Shown piece by piece: positions 1-8,963 of a DNA stretch of 64,000 nt. Every line of letters begins with the position of its first letter. Position 1 is the stretch's first letter. The position numbers were made by a program, and so were the translations under genes. This DNA comes from Haloplanus sp. HW8-1 (GTDB lineage Archaea; Halobacteriota; Halobacteria; Halobacteriales; Haloferacaceae), in NCBI RefSeq assembly GCF_023703795.1, contig NZ_CP098518.1, positions 62,001 through 126,000 of the forward strand, in the 5' to 3' direction. The notes below the pieces were generated by a model. That model was given only the letters and a program-made list of their open reading frames with translations. It was not told where the DNA came from and did not search any database.

Positions 1-388
1 GAAGGAGTCCCGTTCCTACGACACGTCGGGGTCGCCCCACGGGTACGACCGCGGGACACAGACCCTCGACTACCACGCCGCCGACGACTTCCGGGAGGGT
101 GGCGAACCGACCGAAGGCGACGTGACCGCCACGACCCACACCGAGGACATCGAGACGACCATCGACACCGTCCGGGACACCGTGCGCACCCACTACGACG
201 CCGGCCGCGCCGAGGTGCTGTTCGCGGAGGTTCGGGGGGCGGGCGGCGCCCCGGTAGATACCTTCCTCGCCTTGCTCTTTCTGGCCCACCGTGGGGAGAT
301 CCATCTCCGGCAGGACGACCTGTTCGGGGACCTGTGGATCCGCGACCCGTCGGCGCCGACGGTCGGCGACGAGGCGGTCGCGGACTGA
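1..388 (+). CDS. scpA: Segregation and condensation protein ScpA, C-terminal part
   Basis: The reading frame is open from base 2 and ends with TGA at 386-388, so only the last ~128 residues are present. The C-terminal winged-helix end is recognisable: a helical stretch with FLALLFLAHRGEI followed by DDLFGDLWI, which is typical of the kleisin ScpA of haloarchaea. ScpA bridges SMC heads in chromosome condensation and segregation. A GTG at 122 could be mistaken for a start, but coding continues upstream of it. The partner smc would be expected upstream, outside the window. The 3' end of the gene is partly duplicated just downstream. Confidence 0.8.
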   Translation, partial: KESRSYDTSGSPHGYDRGTQTLDYHAADDFREGGEPTEGDVTATTHTEDIETTIDTVRDTVRTHYDAGRAEVLFAEVRGAGGAPVDTFLALLFLAHRGEIHLRQDDLFGDLWIRDPSAPTVGDEAVAD

Positions 389-436
389 GACCGCAGGCGT
401 GGCGTCGACGGTCGGCGACGAGGCGGTCGCAGACTG
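358..436. repeat. Direct duplication of the scpA 3' end
   Basis: Bases 358-387 and 407-436 are the same 30-base sequence with one mismatch, offset by 49 bases. The first copy contains the ScpA stop codon; the second lies in the intergenic space before the next gene and is not read in the same frame. It looks like a small slippage or tandem duplication. Confidence 0.75.
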
Positions 437-517
437 TACGGCCGGCCCCGAACGGATCGGTGTCCGATAAGCCGGTTCCGTCGATGGAAATATGTGTGAC
501 GATACCAACCCACGACC

Positions 518-2698
518 ATGGTCTCTCGATCGCCGGGCGACATCTACGCCGAGACGCTGGCCGTCTTCGATCGGGACCGGTACGAACCGCTCACGACGCC
601 TGAGGTGGCGGCGGCACTGGACGCCGAACGCCGGACCGTGTACGAACGGCTGCGAACGTTGGCCGACCGTGGCGAGTTGGAGACGAAGACGACCGGTTCG
701 AACTCCCGCGTCTGGTGGCGACCGCCGACGGAAGATGGGACACGCGACGGCCGGGACTCCGAACCGCGGTCCCGGGCCATGGCCTCCGTCATGGACGGCG
801 TGGGCATCGTCGGCGAGGACGGGACGTACCGCTACGTCAACGAGCCCCACGTGGAGGTGTACGGCTACGACGACCCGGAGGACTTCGTCGGCGAGAACTG
901 GCGGATGTGCTACGACGAGGCGGAACTGGACCGGTTCGAGGCGGAGATCCTCCCGACGCTCTCCGAGGAGGGGTCGTGGCGGGGCGAGACGATCGGTGAA
1001 CGCAAGGACGGCTCGACGTTTCCGCAGGAACTCTCCCTGACCGTCGCCGACGACGGTGGGATCCTCTGTGTCGTCCGCGACATCACCGACCGCAAGGAAG
1101 ACGAACGGAAACTCCGCGACGCCCGCCGGTTCAACGAGGAACTGGTCGAGAACGCCCCCTTCGGGATGTTCCGCCTCGACGAGGACCTCCGAATCACCTA
1201 CGAGAACCCGCGTGCGGAGGAGATCATCGGCCTGCCCGACGGGAAAGCGGAGTCGGACGCCATGGGTGTGGACATCAGCGAACTCCCGCCGATCGTCGAG
1301 ACGGGGCAGGCCGACCTGTTCAAACGACTGCCGAACGGCGAGACGATCGAGTTCGCGTTCCCCTTCGAGTCGATCTACGGCAAGGAGGCGTACTTCACGG
1401 GGCGTGCCGTCCCGGTGTATCGCGACGGCGAGTTCGACGGCGCGATCCTGATGGCCACCGACATCTCGGAGCGCAGACAGTACGAACGGGAACTGGAACG
1501 CCAGCGCGAGCAGTTGGCCGCACTCGACGAACTCAACGACGTCGTGCGTGGCATCACCGAGGCGGTCATCGAGCAGTCCACCCGTGAGGAGATCGAACAG
1601 GTCGTCTGCGAACGCCTGGCGGACTCCGACTCGTATCGTCTCGCCTGGATCGGCGCGGTGAGGGCTGGACCGGAACTGGAACCACGGGTAGAGGTCGGGA
1701 CCGACGGCTACCTCGACGACCTCCCGTTCTCGCCCGACCCGGACGGGGCGACGGATCGAGGGCCGGTCGGCGACGCCCTCCACAGTCAGGAGATCCGGAT
1801 CGTCCGGAACGCCCGCGAGGCCGACGACGAGTCGGTCCGGGAGCGTGCGCGTGCGTTCGAGTACCGGTCCGCGGCCGTGATCCCGATCGTCCATCAGGAG
1901 GCGCTCTACGGGATCCTCGGCGTCTGCTCTGAGCGCCCCGACGCGTTCGCCGAGGCGGAGCGGGAGGTCGTCGGGCAGTTGGGTGACGTGATCGGACACG
2001 CCATCGCCGCGATCGATCGGAAACGCGCGCTCATGAGCGAGGAGGTCGTCGAACTCGACATCCGGGTACCGAGGCTGCTTCAGTCCCACGGCCTCCCGGC
2101 GCCGAACGACGGCGAGATCACGATCGAGCGGCTGACGCCCCTGGCCGGCGACGAGTATCTCGCGTACGGGACCGCGACCGGCGACGCCACGACGACGCTT
2201 CCCCTCTTCGGCGAGCACCTCCCGAACTGGACCGACGTGCGCACGTTCGACGAGACGGGATCCCAGGTGCGGTTCGAGGGACGTCTGACCGGTGCGCCGA
2301 TGACCTCGATCCTCGCGGACCACGGGGGGAACTTCGAGCGCGGACGGATCGAGGACGGCAGCTACGCCGCGACGATCCAGCTACCACCCGGGACGGACGT
2401 ACGGCGCGTCGTCGACGCCATCCAGGAGACGTACCCGACCGTTCGCGTCGCCCGTCAGCAACGGGTCGCACGCGAGGCGCCGTCGTCGGAACCGTTGCTG
2501 AGCGTCCTCGCGGAGGACCTGACCGAACGACAGCGGGTGGCGCTCGAAACGGGGTATTTCGGGGGCTTTTTCGACTGGCCGCGGCTCAGATCCGGCGAGG
2601 AGGTCGCGGATTCGATCGGCATCGGCGCCTCGACTTTCCACCAGCACGTGCGAAAGGCGGAGAAGAAGCTCCTCGATGCGGTGTTCGCCGACCGATAG
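518..2698 (+). CDS. PAS-PAS-GAF regulator with Bat domain and C-terminal HTH_10
   Basis: A 726-residue multidomain regulator of the bacterioopsin-activator type. Residues ~1-67 form a winged-helix segment with a TPEVAAALDAERRTVYERL recognition region. PAS domains lie at ~85-190 (ending DITDRK) and ~205-320 (ending DISERR), a GAF domain at ~335-495, a Bat-associated domain at ~510-640 and an HTH_10 domain at ~660-715 (LTERQRVALETGYFGGFF, then GIGASTFHQHVRKAEKKLL). Such proteins are thought to couple light, redox or ligand signals to transcription. An N-terminal DNA-binding segment in addition to the C-terminal HTH is a less common layout. The ATG at 518 fits the domain start. The target genes cannot be seen. 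Confidence 0.85.
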   Translation: MVSRSPGDIYAETLAVFDRDRYEPLTTPEVAAALDAERRTVYERLRTLADRGELETKTTGSNSRVWWRPPTEDGTRDGRDSEPRSRAMASVMDGVGIVGEDGTYRYVNEPHVEVYGYDDPEDFVGENWRMCYDEAELDRFEAEILPTLSEEGSWRGETIGERKDGSTFPQELSLTVADDGGILCVVRDITDRKEDERKLRDARRFNEELVENAPFGMFRLDEDLRITYENPRAEEIIGLPDGKAESDAMGVDISELPPIVETGQADLFKRLPNGETIEFAFPFESIYGKEAYFTGRAVPVYRDGEFDGAILMATDISERRQYERELERQREQLAALDELNDVVRGITEAVIEQSTREEIEQVVCERLADSDSYRLAWIGAVRAGPELEPRVEVGTDGYLDDLPFSPDPDGATDRGPVGDALHSQEIRIVRNAREADDESVRERARAFEYRSAAVIPIVHQEALYGILGVCSERPDAFAEAEREVVGQLGDVIGHAIAAIDRKRALMSEEVVELDIRVPRLLQSHGLPAPNDGEITIERLTPLAGDEYLAYGTATGDATTTLPLFGEHLPNWTDVRTFDETGSQVRFEGRLTGAPMTSILADHGGNFERGRIEDGSYAATIQLPPGTDVRRVVDAIQETYPTVRVARQQRVAREAPSSEPLLSVLAEDLTERQRVALETGYFGGFFDWPRLRSGEEVADSIGIGASTFHQHVRKAEKKLLDAVFADR

Positions 2699-2755
2699 CG
2701 ACGATCACATATTTTGGGCGCCTGAATTATGCGCCTGTGCAGTGTGTCGTCTTGC

Positions 2756-3424
2756 ATGGACAGTGAGCCGGAACCACCTCGGGGGGGGACGGAGTATCCT
2801 GCGGTGTCGTCGATACTCGGGGACCGCCGCCACCGTCTGACGGTCGCGATTTTACTGGAGCGGTCACGGCCAACGACGATCCACGACCTCGGCGTTCGAC
2901 TCGCAGCCCGGGAGGCCGACGTCCCGCCGGCTGACGTCACCGCCGCGGAGAGCCGCTCGATTCGTGTCGACCTCGAACATCGGTGTCTCCCGAAACTCGA
3001 AGCGGTCGGCTGGATCGAACGCCGATCCGAAGGGGTCGTCGCCGCCGAGCCACCGTCTCTCGGGATCGAGGCGCTGTCGCTCCCCGACTTTCGGGACCCC
3101 GACCATCCCTCGTGGGACGCCATCGGCGTCCTCCTCGCACGGCCGCGTCGGCTGGATCTGGTGGCGATCCTGGCCGACCGGCGGCACCCACTCTCCCTGG
3201 ACGATCTGATCGCCGAACTCCGCTCGTCCTCCCACCGGGACTGGCCCGACGACGACCGCACCCTGTCGACGACCCTCCACCACGTCGATCTGCCGGCGTT
3301 GGCGGCGGCCGGGCTGATCGAGTACGACGCCGACGACGGGATGGTCGCCCGCACCCGTCGCCTGTTGACGTTCGTCGAGCGGACGGCGTTCGATACCGAC
3401 GCGCTCGAACTCGCGTCGGGGTGA
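2756..3424 (+). CDS. Protein with two tandem winged-helix (DUF7344-like) domains
   Basis: About 222 residues made of two similar halves. The first begins ILGDRRHRLTVAILL and ends with GWIERRSEGVVAA; the second begins LLARPRRLDLVAILADRR and ends with GLIEYDADDGMVA. Each matches the haloarchaeal small winged-helix pattern in which a DR-R---ILL motif is followed by an H--LPKL/LPAL helix and a wing. It is probably a DNA-binding regulator that acts as an internal dimer. An alternative ATG at 2729 adds nine residues, but a TATA-like catatttt around 2707 sits too close to it, so 2756 is preferred. The DUF number is from memory. Its target is unknown. Confidence 0.7.
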   Translation: MDSEPEPPRGGTEYPAVSSILGDRRHRLTVAILLERSRPTTIHDLGVRLAAREADVPPADVTAAESRSIRVDLEHRCLPKLEAVGWIERRSEGVVAAEPPSLGIEALSLPDFRDPDHPSWDAIGVLLARPRRLDLVAILADRRHPLSLDDLIAELRSSSHRDWPDDDRTLSTTLHHVDLPALAAAGLIEYDADDGMVARTRRLLTFVERTAFDTDALELASG

Positions 3425-3477
3425 TCGACGTGGGCGGCGTCTCCGCCCGCCCGTGTCCTGCGATGTCGGCGGCCCGA

Positions 3478-3714
3478 CTACTCCCGCGTGGGGACGCTGT
3501 CGGTGACGACGAGCAGAATGACGAGTCCGAGGAGCGCGAGCAGGACGACGGCGACTCGGACGTCAAGCAACAGGTCGACCGCGGCGGTGATGCCGGTCTC
3601 GTGGGCGATCTCGACCGTCTCACTCCGGACGACGCCGAACGGCGGGACGTGGACGGCTGTCAGGATCGCGACGACGACGACGAGCAGATAATCGAGACCG
3701 TCTCTCTCGCGCAT
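3478..3714 (-). CDS. Small two-helix membrane protein
   Basis: A 78-residue ORF with two hydrophobic segments: ~9-25 (YLLVVVVAILTAVHVPPF) and ~50-70 (VAVVLLALLGLVILLVV), joined by a short polar loop, with a charged N-terminus MRERD. It lies between converging and diverging neighbours and has no recognisable domain. Small membrane proteins of this kind are common and uncharacterised in haloarchaea. The strand choice is supported by the hydrophobic pattern; the overlapping plus-strand frames read as Arg-rich shadow. Confidence 0.6.
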   Translation of the reverse strand: MRERDGLDYLLVVVVAILTAVHVPPFGVVRSETVEIAHETGITAAVDLLLDVRVAVVLLALLGLVILLVVTDSVPTRE

Positions 3715-3761
3715 TCGTCCGACATGGGTCGGCCCCCGGCTTAAACGTCGTGGCCCGCGTC

Positions 3762-4721
3762 TCAGAGAAGTATCCCCGACTGTAGGAGGGCGATGAGGGC
3801 CGTGAGGAGGGGAACGCTCAGGATCGTCGTGACGAGGACGGTCGTGCTGACGAACTCCGCGACAGAGAGGCCGTCGACGGTGGACTCACCCCCGAACTCG
3901 ACGACGAGCAGAAGGGGGGTGATGGCCGCCGGCGTCGCACACTCGAGGACGAACGTGCGTGCGACGGTGGGGTTCCCGAACCCGACGAGAAGGGCGATGC
4001 CGGCGCCGACGACGGGCGCGACGACCATCTTCAGGAGTGTCGCCGTACCGACGCTCGACAGCGCCGCTCCGAAGTCGGTGTCCGCGAGTTGGATACCGAG
4101 AATCAGGAGGAGCAGCGGAATCGCGGCGTTACCGACGAGTTCGACCGTCGCCATCGCAGTGCCGTCGACGGGCGGGACGAGTCCGAAGTAGCGCGCGAGG
4201 AGGGCGGCGACGACGGCGTAGACGAGCGGAATCTCGAGGGCGCGCTTCATGCCGGCGAGTCCGCGGGACCCGCCGCTTCGCTGGGCGATGTAGATGCCGC
4301 CGGTGTAGACGAGGATCGCCTGGACGGTCAGGTAGATGACCGCGGTGTTCCGTCCGTCGGGGCCGAAGGCGAACCCCGAGAGCGGGATGCCGTAGTTGCC
4401 GGAGTTGGGGAAGGCGCTGACGAGGACGAGTGCGCTCAGGATGGGTTCGCGCACGTCCGTGAGTCGGCCGACGGCCTCCGCGACGACGACCATCACGAAC
4501 AGGTAGGCCGCGGTGGCGACGCCGATGCGGGCCAGCGTCGATCCCGCGAGCGTCGCGGTGGTGATGCTGTGGAAGATGAGCGCGGGGACGAGGACGTACA
4601 CCGTGACGGTGTTCAGGGGCGCGATGTCGACGTCGCGGAGGCGACCGAGAGCTACCCCGACCCCCGCGAGAGTGATGATGGGAAGGATCGCCGTCGCGAA
4701 GATCGAGAGCAGCGAACTCAC
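3762..4721 (-). CDS. AEC-family (auxin efflux carrier-like) transporter
   Basis: About 319 hydrophobic residues with roughly ten membrane helices in two halves, which is the size and fold of AEC/MTR-type permeases. Family features include an N-terminal LPIITLAGVGVALG helix and a central FPNSGNYGIPLS motif, typical of the unwound helix of this family. These proteins export or import organic anions in bacteria and archaea; the substrate here is unknown. The start is placed at GTG 4721, giving VSSLLSIFATAILP; an upstream ATG at 4763 would add a 14-residue polar tail that is not typical. Confidence 0.8.
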   Translation of the reverse strand: MSSLLSIFATAILPIITLAGVGVALGRLRDVDIAPLNTVTVYVLVPALIFHSITTATLAGSTLARIGVATAAYLFVMVVVAEAVGRLTDVREPILSALVLVSAFPNSGNYGIPLSGFAFGPDGRNTAVIYLTVQAILVYTGGIYIAQRSGGSRGLAGMKRALEIPLVYAVVAALLARYFGLVPPVDGTAMATVELVGNAAIPLLLLILGIQLADTDFGAALSSVGTATLLKMVVAPVVGAGIALLVGFGNPTVARTFVLECATPAAITPLLLVVEFGGESTVDGLSVAEFVSTTVLVTTILSVPLLTALIALLQSGILL

Positions 4722-4796
4722 GCGGGGGCTCCCGGGGGGAACGCCGTCTGTCGTCCCCGCCACGAGGGCGGCGCCGTTCGGCGCGGGTGGCGCACG

Positions 4797-5486
4797 TCAG
4801 GCCAGTTGCCAGGCGCCGTCCGCCGATTCGACGACGCCCCGGCGCTCCATCTCCGCGAGCACCTCGTCGAGGCGGTCGGGTTGAGCGATCTCCATCTCGA
4901 TGCGCTGGATGTCGTGGTAGGTCGCCAGATAGCGCCGGATGTCCGCCCGTTCGAACCGCTTGTCGTCGGCGCGTTCCATGACCCCCTGGATCAGGTCGAT
5001 CATGTCCTCGATGAAGTTCCACGGGTAGACGATCCACGCCCACTCCTCTAGGCGCTCGCCGACGAAATCGGGGTCGAACTCGCTGGTGTCGAGGAGTTGG
5101 AGGGTGGCCGTCCGGACCGCCGAGGGGTCGCGCTCGACGACGTACTCGTGGGCGTGGTGGAGCGACTCGCCGGTGTCGGCGATATCGTCGACGATCAGTA
5201 CGTCCTTGCCCTCGACGCTCCCCTCGGGCATCGGATACCGCACCTCGGGATCGGACGCCTTCGCCGCCGTGCCGACGTAGTGTTCCATCTTCAGGCTGGT
5301 GAGGTCGTCAAGCCCGAGGAAGTCACAGCAACACCGGCCGGCGAACCAGCCGCCGCGGGCGAGGGCGACGATCACGTCCGGGTCGAACTCCGCGCTCCGA
5401 ACCTCGTCGGCGACGTCCCGACAGAGGCCGTAAATGTACTCCCAGTTGGTGATCGTGCAGGTGAAGTCGTCCGGGAGGTCGCTCAT
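4797..5486 (-). CDS. Phosphoribosyltransferase family protein (HGPRTase/GPT-like)
   Basis: A 229-residue type I phosphoribosyltransferase. The PRPP-binding loop VLIVDDIADTGES is at residues ~96-108, preceded by a VIVALARGGWFAG segment near residues 38-50. The C-terminal extension, from about residue 165, is a helical segment with a KRFERADIRRYLATYHD stretch and a winged-helix-like end. Haloarchaeal relatives are annotated as hypoxanthine/guanine or xanthine salvage enzymes, but the purine specificity cannot be read here. The start ATG at 5486 is chosen because domain homology begins there, although the frame is open much further upstream, over the divergently transcribed phzF-like gene. Confidence 0.82.
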   Translation of the reverse strand: MSDLPDDFTCTITNWEYIYGLCRDVADEVRSAEFDPDVIVALARGGWFAGRCCCDFLGLDDLTSLKMEHYVGTAAKASDPEVRYPMPEGSVEGKDVLIVDDIADTGESLHHAHEYVVERDPSAVRTATLQLLDTSEFDPDFVGERLEEWAWIVYPWNFIEDMIDLIQGVMERADDKRFERADIRRYLATYHDIQRIEMEIAQPDRLDEVLAEMERRGVVESADGAWQLA

Positions 5487-5573
5487 GGACACGACTCCCA
5501 CGCGCGTCGGGTAAGGGTTTACGGGACGCGCCGAACCCCCAACGTCTTGTCCTCCGCGCCACAGGACGGTGCC

Positions 5574-6479
5574 ATGGATCTGGATACGCGCCGGACGCTC
5601 CTGATCGACGCCTTCACGGACGAACCGCTCGCCGGCAACGCGGCGGGTGTCGTCCCTGACGCCGCGGGTCTCGCCGCCGACCAGATGCAGGCCATCGCCC
5701 GCGAACTCTCGGCCAGCGAGACCGCCTTCCTCACCGACGATGCCGACGCCGACCGCCGGATTCGCTACTTCACGCCGACCCAGGAGGTCGACCTCTGTGG
5801 CCACGCGACCGTCGCGAGTCTGGCCCTCCTCCACGAGGAGGGCGCCCTCGACGCCGGCGAGGGGTCGCTCCGGACGAACGTCGGCGTCCTCGACGTCGCG
5901 GTGACCGAGGACGGGGTAGCGTGGATGACCCAGGACGAGCCGACGGTCGAGGTGGTCGATCTGGACCACGACCACGCTGGCTCGGCGCTCGGCGTCGATC
6001 CGGCGGCGCTGCGCGACGTGGGCGCCGACCTCCCCGCCGCCGTCGCCTCGACGGGCCTCCCCTTCCTGATCGTGCCGGTGAACTTCCTCGAACACCTCGG
6101 AAACGCCGACCCCGACATGGACGTACTGGCGGCGCTGGCGGCCGATCACGGCGCTACGGGGGTCTACGCCTTTACCTTCGATACGCTGGAGGCCGACTCG
6201 ACGCTGCACGGGCGGATGTTCGCGCCGGGCGCCGGCGTGCCGGAGGATCCCGTCACTGGCACCGCGAGCGGTGCCTGCGGGGCGTACCTCCACGCCGTCG
6301 ACGCCTTCGACGACCCGCCCGACGAGATGCGGTTCGAGCAGGGACATTTCGTCGACCGGTCCGGGATCGTCAGGGTGCGCGTGGCCGACGACGTCCGCGT
6401 GGGCGGGCGCGCGGTGACGGCACTCGACGGATCGATCACCGTCCCGCCGGCCGACGAGGACGACATTCTGGAGGCGTGA
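5574..6479 (+). CDS. PhzF-family isomerase/epimerase-like protein
   Basis: A 301-residue protein with the two-lobed PhzF/diaminopimelate-epimerase fold. Visible motifs are an N-terminal GNAAGVV, the LSASETAFL segment carrying the family glutamate, VDLCGHAT, and a C-terminal PVTGTASGACGAYL. PhzF enzymes isomerise trans-2,3-dihydro-3-hydroxyanthranilate in phenazine producers, but most archaeal members have unknown small-molecule substrates and no phenazine genes are nearby. The gene is divergent from the phosphoribosyltransferase. The ATG at 5574 starts the fold directly. Confidence 0.85.
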   Translation: MDLDTRRTLLIDAFTDEPLAGNAAGVVPDAAGLAADQMQAIARELSASETAFLTDDADADRRIRYFTPTQEVDLCGHATVASLALLHEEGALDAGEGSLRTNVGVLDVAVTEDGVAWMTQDEPTVEVVDLDHDHAGSALGVDPAALRDVGADLPAAVASTGLPFLIVPVNFLEHLGNADPDMDVLAALAADHGATGVYAFTFDTLEADSTLHGRMFAPGAGVPEDPVTGTASGACGAYLHAVDAFDDPPDEMRFEQGHFVDRSGIVRVRVADDVRVGGRAVTALDGSITVPPADEDDILEA

Positions 6480-6589
6480 CGACGCCGGGGTCCGGCAAAC
6501 GGTCGATCGCGGGCTATCGCCGCAGAGAGTTCCTCTTCCGCCGGATACGTTCGTCGATCCCGGACCCGGCCGATGGCCGCCGTTGCGCG

Positions 6590-6634
6590 GTTCGAAACCT
6601 TCTTTATCGCTCTGGTGGGAGTTGCGGATACCAA
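6590..6634 (+). promoter_or_regulatory. Promoter of PEP synthase gene
   Basis: A BRE/TATA-like run, ttcgaaaccttctttatc, lies at 6591-6608, with the TATA core tttatc about 27-32 bases before the ATG at 6635. The spacing predicts a leaderless or nearly leaderless transcript, as is common in haloarchaea. Confidence 0.55.
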
Positions 6635-8923
6635 ATGGCTGTAGCTTGGCTGGAGGACGTGCGATCCACCGATCTGGGGACGGTCGGTGGGAAGGCGGCG
6701 TCGCTCGGCGAACTCACGGAGGCCGGGTTGCCCGTCCCGCCGGGATTCGTCGTGACGGCCGACACCTATCGAACGTTCATCGAGGAGGCTGGCATCGACG
6801 AGGAACTGTTCGAGGCCGTCGACGTCGACAGCGAGGATTCGGCGGCGCTCGCGGCGGGCCACGAACGCGCCCACGAACTCATCACGGGGACGGACGTTCC
6901 CGCGTCGGTGCGTGAGGAGATCCTCGACGCCTACCGGTCGATCGGCGACGGTGAGGCGTTCGTGGCCGTCCGCTCGTCGGCCACGGCCGAGGACCTCCCC
7001 GACGCCTCCTTCGCCGGGCAACAGGAGACGTTCCTCAACGTCACCGAGGACGACCTCGTCGAACGGGTCAAGGAGTGCTGGGCGTCGCTGTTCTCCCAGC
7101 GGGCCATCTACTACCGGAACAAGCAGGGGTTCCCACACGACGAGGTCGACATCGCCGTCGTCGTCCAGACGATGGTCGACGCCGAGAAGAGCGGCGTCAT
7201 GTTCACGAGCCACCCCTCGACCGGCGATCCCCGGATCATCATCGAGGCTGCGTGGGGCCTCGGCGAGGCGGTCGTCTCCGGTTCCGTCTCCCCGGACAAC
7301 TACGTCGTCGACCGGGAGACGGGCGAGGTCGAGACGGCGACCATCGCCACGAAGAAGCTAATGCACGTCAAAGACGACGAGACGGGCGAGACCGTCGAGC
7401 GCGAGGTGCCTGCGGACAAGCGGGACCAGCGCGTGCTCACCGACGCCGAGATCGAGCGACTGGTGGAACTCGGCAGGCGGGTCGAGGACCACTACGGCGA
7501 CCCACAGGACGTGGAGTGGGCGGTCGCGGGCGGCGAGGTGTACATGCTCCAGTCCCGACCGATCACGACCATCGACGACGACGCCGGCGACGAGGCCGAC
7601 GCGGGCGACGAGGGCGACGGTGACCACCTACTGACGGGACTCGGGGCCAGTCCGGGGACCGCGAGCGGCGCCGTCCGGATCGTCACGAAACTCGACCACC
7701 TCGATCAGGTGAGCGACGGCGACGTGATCGTCACCGAGATGACGATGCCGGACATGGTGCCCGCGATGAAACGGGCGTCGGCCATCGTCACCGACGAGGG
7801 GGGGATGACTTCCCACGCGGCCATCATCTCCCGGGAACTGGGCGTGCCGGCGATCGTCGGCACCGGCAGCGCCACTCGCGTCCTCGAGGACGGACAGGTC
7901 ATCACCGTCGACGGCGAGCGGGGGACCGTCCGCGAGGGCCAAAGCGTGGCGGCCGACGCCGCGCCCACGACCGAATCGGCGCCGGCCGAGTCGGGGAGCG
8001 ACGGTCCGTCGGCGGCCCCGGCCTCGAAGCCCACCCCCAACACGGCCACCGAGGTGAAGGTGAACGTCTCCATCCCCGAGGCCGCCGAACGGGCGGCCGC
8101 GACCGGCGCCGACGGTGTCGGCCTCCTGCGGATCGAGCATCTGGTCCTCTCGCTCGGCAAGACGCCGGAACGGTTCATCCGGGACGAGGGCGCCGACGCC
8201 TACGTGACGGCGCTGACCGAGGGCGTCCGGAAGGTGGCCGAGGAGTTCTATCCCCGGTCCGTCCGGGTGCGCACGCTCGATGCTCCGACCGACGAGTTCC
8301 GGCAACTCGAGGGTGGCGACGAGGAACCCCACGAACACAACCCGATGCTCGGCTACCGGGGGATCCGCCGTAGCCTCGACCGCCCCGACGCGTTCGAATA
8401 CGAACTCGAGGCGTTCAAGCGCCTCTACGAGAAGGGCTACGAGAACCTCGAGATCATGTTCCCGCTCGTCAACGACGGCACCGACGTCGCTCGCGCCCGG
8501 GAACACATGGCGGCAGTCGGCATCGACCCCGAGAAACGCGAGTGGGGCGTGATGGTCGAGACGCCGGCAAGCGCCATCGGGATCGACGACATCGTCGACG
8601 AAGGCGTCGATTTCGTCTCCTTCGGGACGAACGACCTCACCCAGTACACGCTCGCGGTCGACCGCAACAACGAACACGTCTCGGATCGGTTCGACGAACT
8701 CCACCCCACGGTGCTCGATCTGATCGGCGAGGTCATCGAGAGCTGTCGGGCGGCGGACGTGGACACGAGTATCTGTGGCCAGGCCGGTTCCCATCCCGAG
8801 ATGGTCGATTTCCTCGTCCGGAAGGGTGTCACCTCCATCAGTGCCAACATCGATGCGGTCGGCGATGTACTGGAGACCGCCGACAAGGTCGAGCGGCGTC
8901 TGATCCTCGAATCGGTGCGCTGA
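6635..8923 (+). CDS. ppsA: Phosphoenolpyruvate synthase (pyruvate, water dikinase)
   Basis: The 762-residue enzyme converts pyruvate, ATP and water to PEP, AMP and phosphate, opening gluconeogenesis. In order: an N-terminal ATP-grasp/nucleotide-binding domain (GGKAASLGEL, VRSSATAEDLPDASFAGQQE), a central swivelling domain with the phosphorylated histidine in EGGMTSHAAII (H394), and a C-terminal PEP-binding TIM barrel (VSFGTNDLTQYTL and SICGQAGSHPEM with its catalytic cysteine). Between the His domain and the barrel is an Ala/Ser/Pro-rich acidic linker, residues ~445-475. The length fits the family. The ATG at 6635 follows a TATA box at leaderless spacing. Confidence 0.95.
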   Translation: MAVAWLEDVRSTDLGTVGGKAASLGELTEAGLPVPPGFVVTADTYRTFIEEAGIDEELFEAVDVDSEDSAALAAGHERAHELITGTDVPASVREEILDAYRSIGDGEAFVAVRSSATAEDLPDASFAGQQETFLNVTEDDLVERVKECWASLFSQRAIYYRNKQGFPHDEVDIAVVVQTMVDAEKSGVMFTSHPSTGDPRIIIEAAWGLGEAVVSGSVSPDNYVVDRETGEVETATIATKKLMHVKDDETGETVEREVPADKRDQRVLTDAEIERLVELGRRVEDHYGDPQDVEWAVAGGEVYMLQSRPITTIDDDAGDEADAGDEGDGDHLLTGLGASPGTASGAVRIVTKLDHLDQVSDGDVIVTEMTMPDMVPAMKRASAIVTDEGGMTSHAAIISRELGVPAIVGTGSATRVLEDGQVITVDGERGTVREGQSVAADAAPTTESAPAESGSDGPSAAPASKPTPNTATEVKVNVSIPEAAERAAATGADGVGLLRIEHLVLSLGKTPERFIRDEGADAYVTALTEGVRKVAEEFYPRSVRVRTLDAPTDEFRQLEGGDEEPHEHNPMLGYRGIRRSLDRPDAFEYELEAFKRLYEKGYENLEIMFPLVNDGTDVARAREHMAAVGIDPEKREWGVMVETPASAIGIDDIVDEGVDFVSFGTNDLTQYTLAVDRNNEHVSDRFDELHPTVLDLIGEVIESCRAADVDTSICGQAGSHPEMVDFLVRKGVTSISANIDAVGDVLETADKVERRLILESVR

Positions 8924-8963
8924 GAGCGGAACGGCTATACCCCGCCGTCGGTAGCCGTTAGGT

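Noticed and set aside
4797-6347. Long minus-strand frame extending the phosphoribosyltransferase upstream
   Set aside because: The extra ~287 residues are antisense to the phzF-like gene and have shadow composition; the fold begins at ATG 5486.
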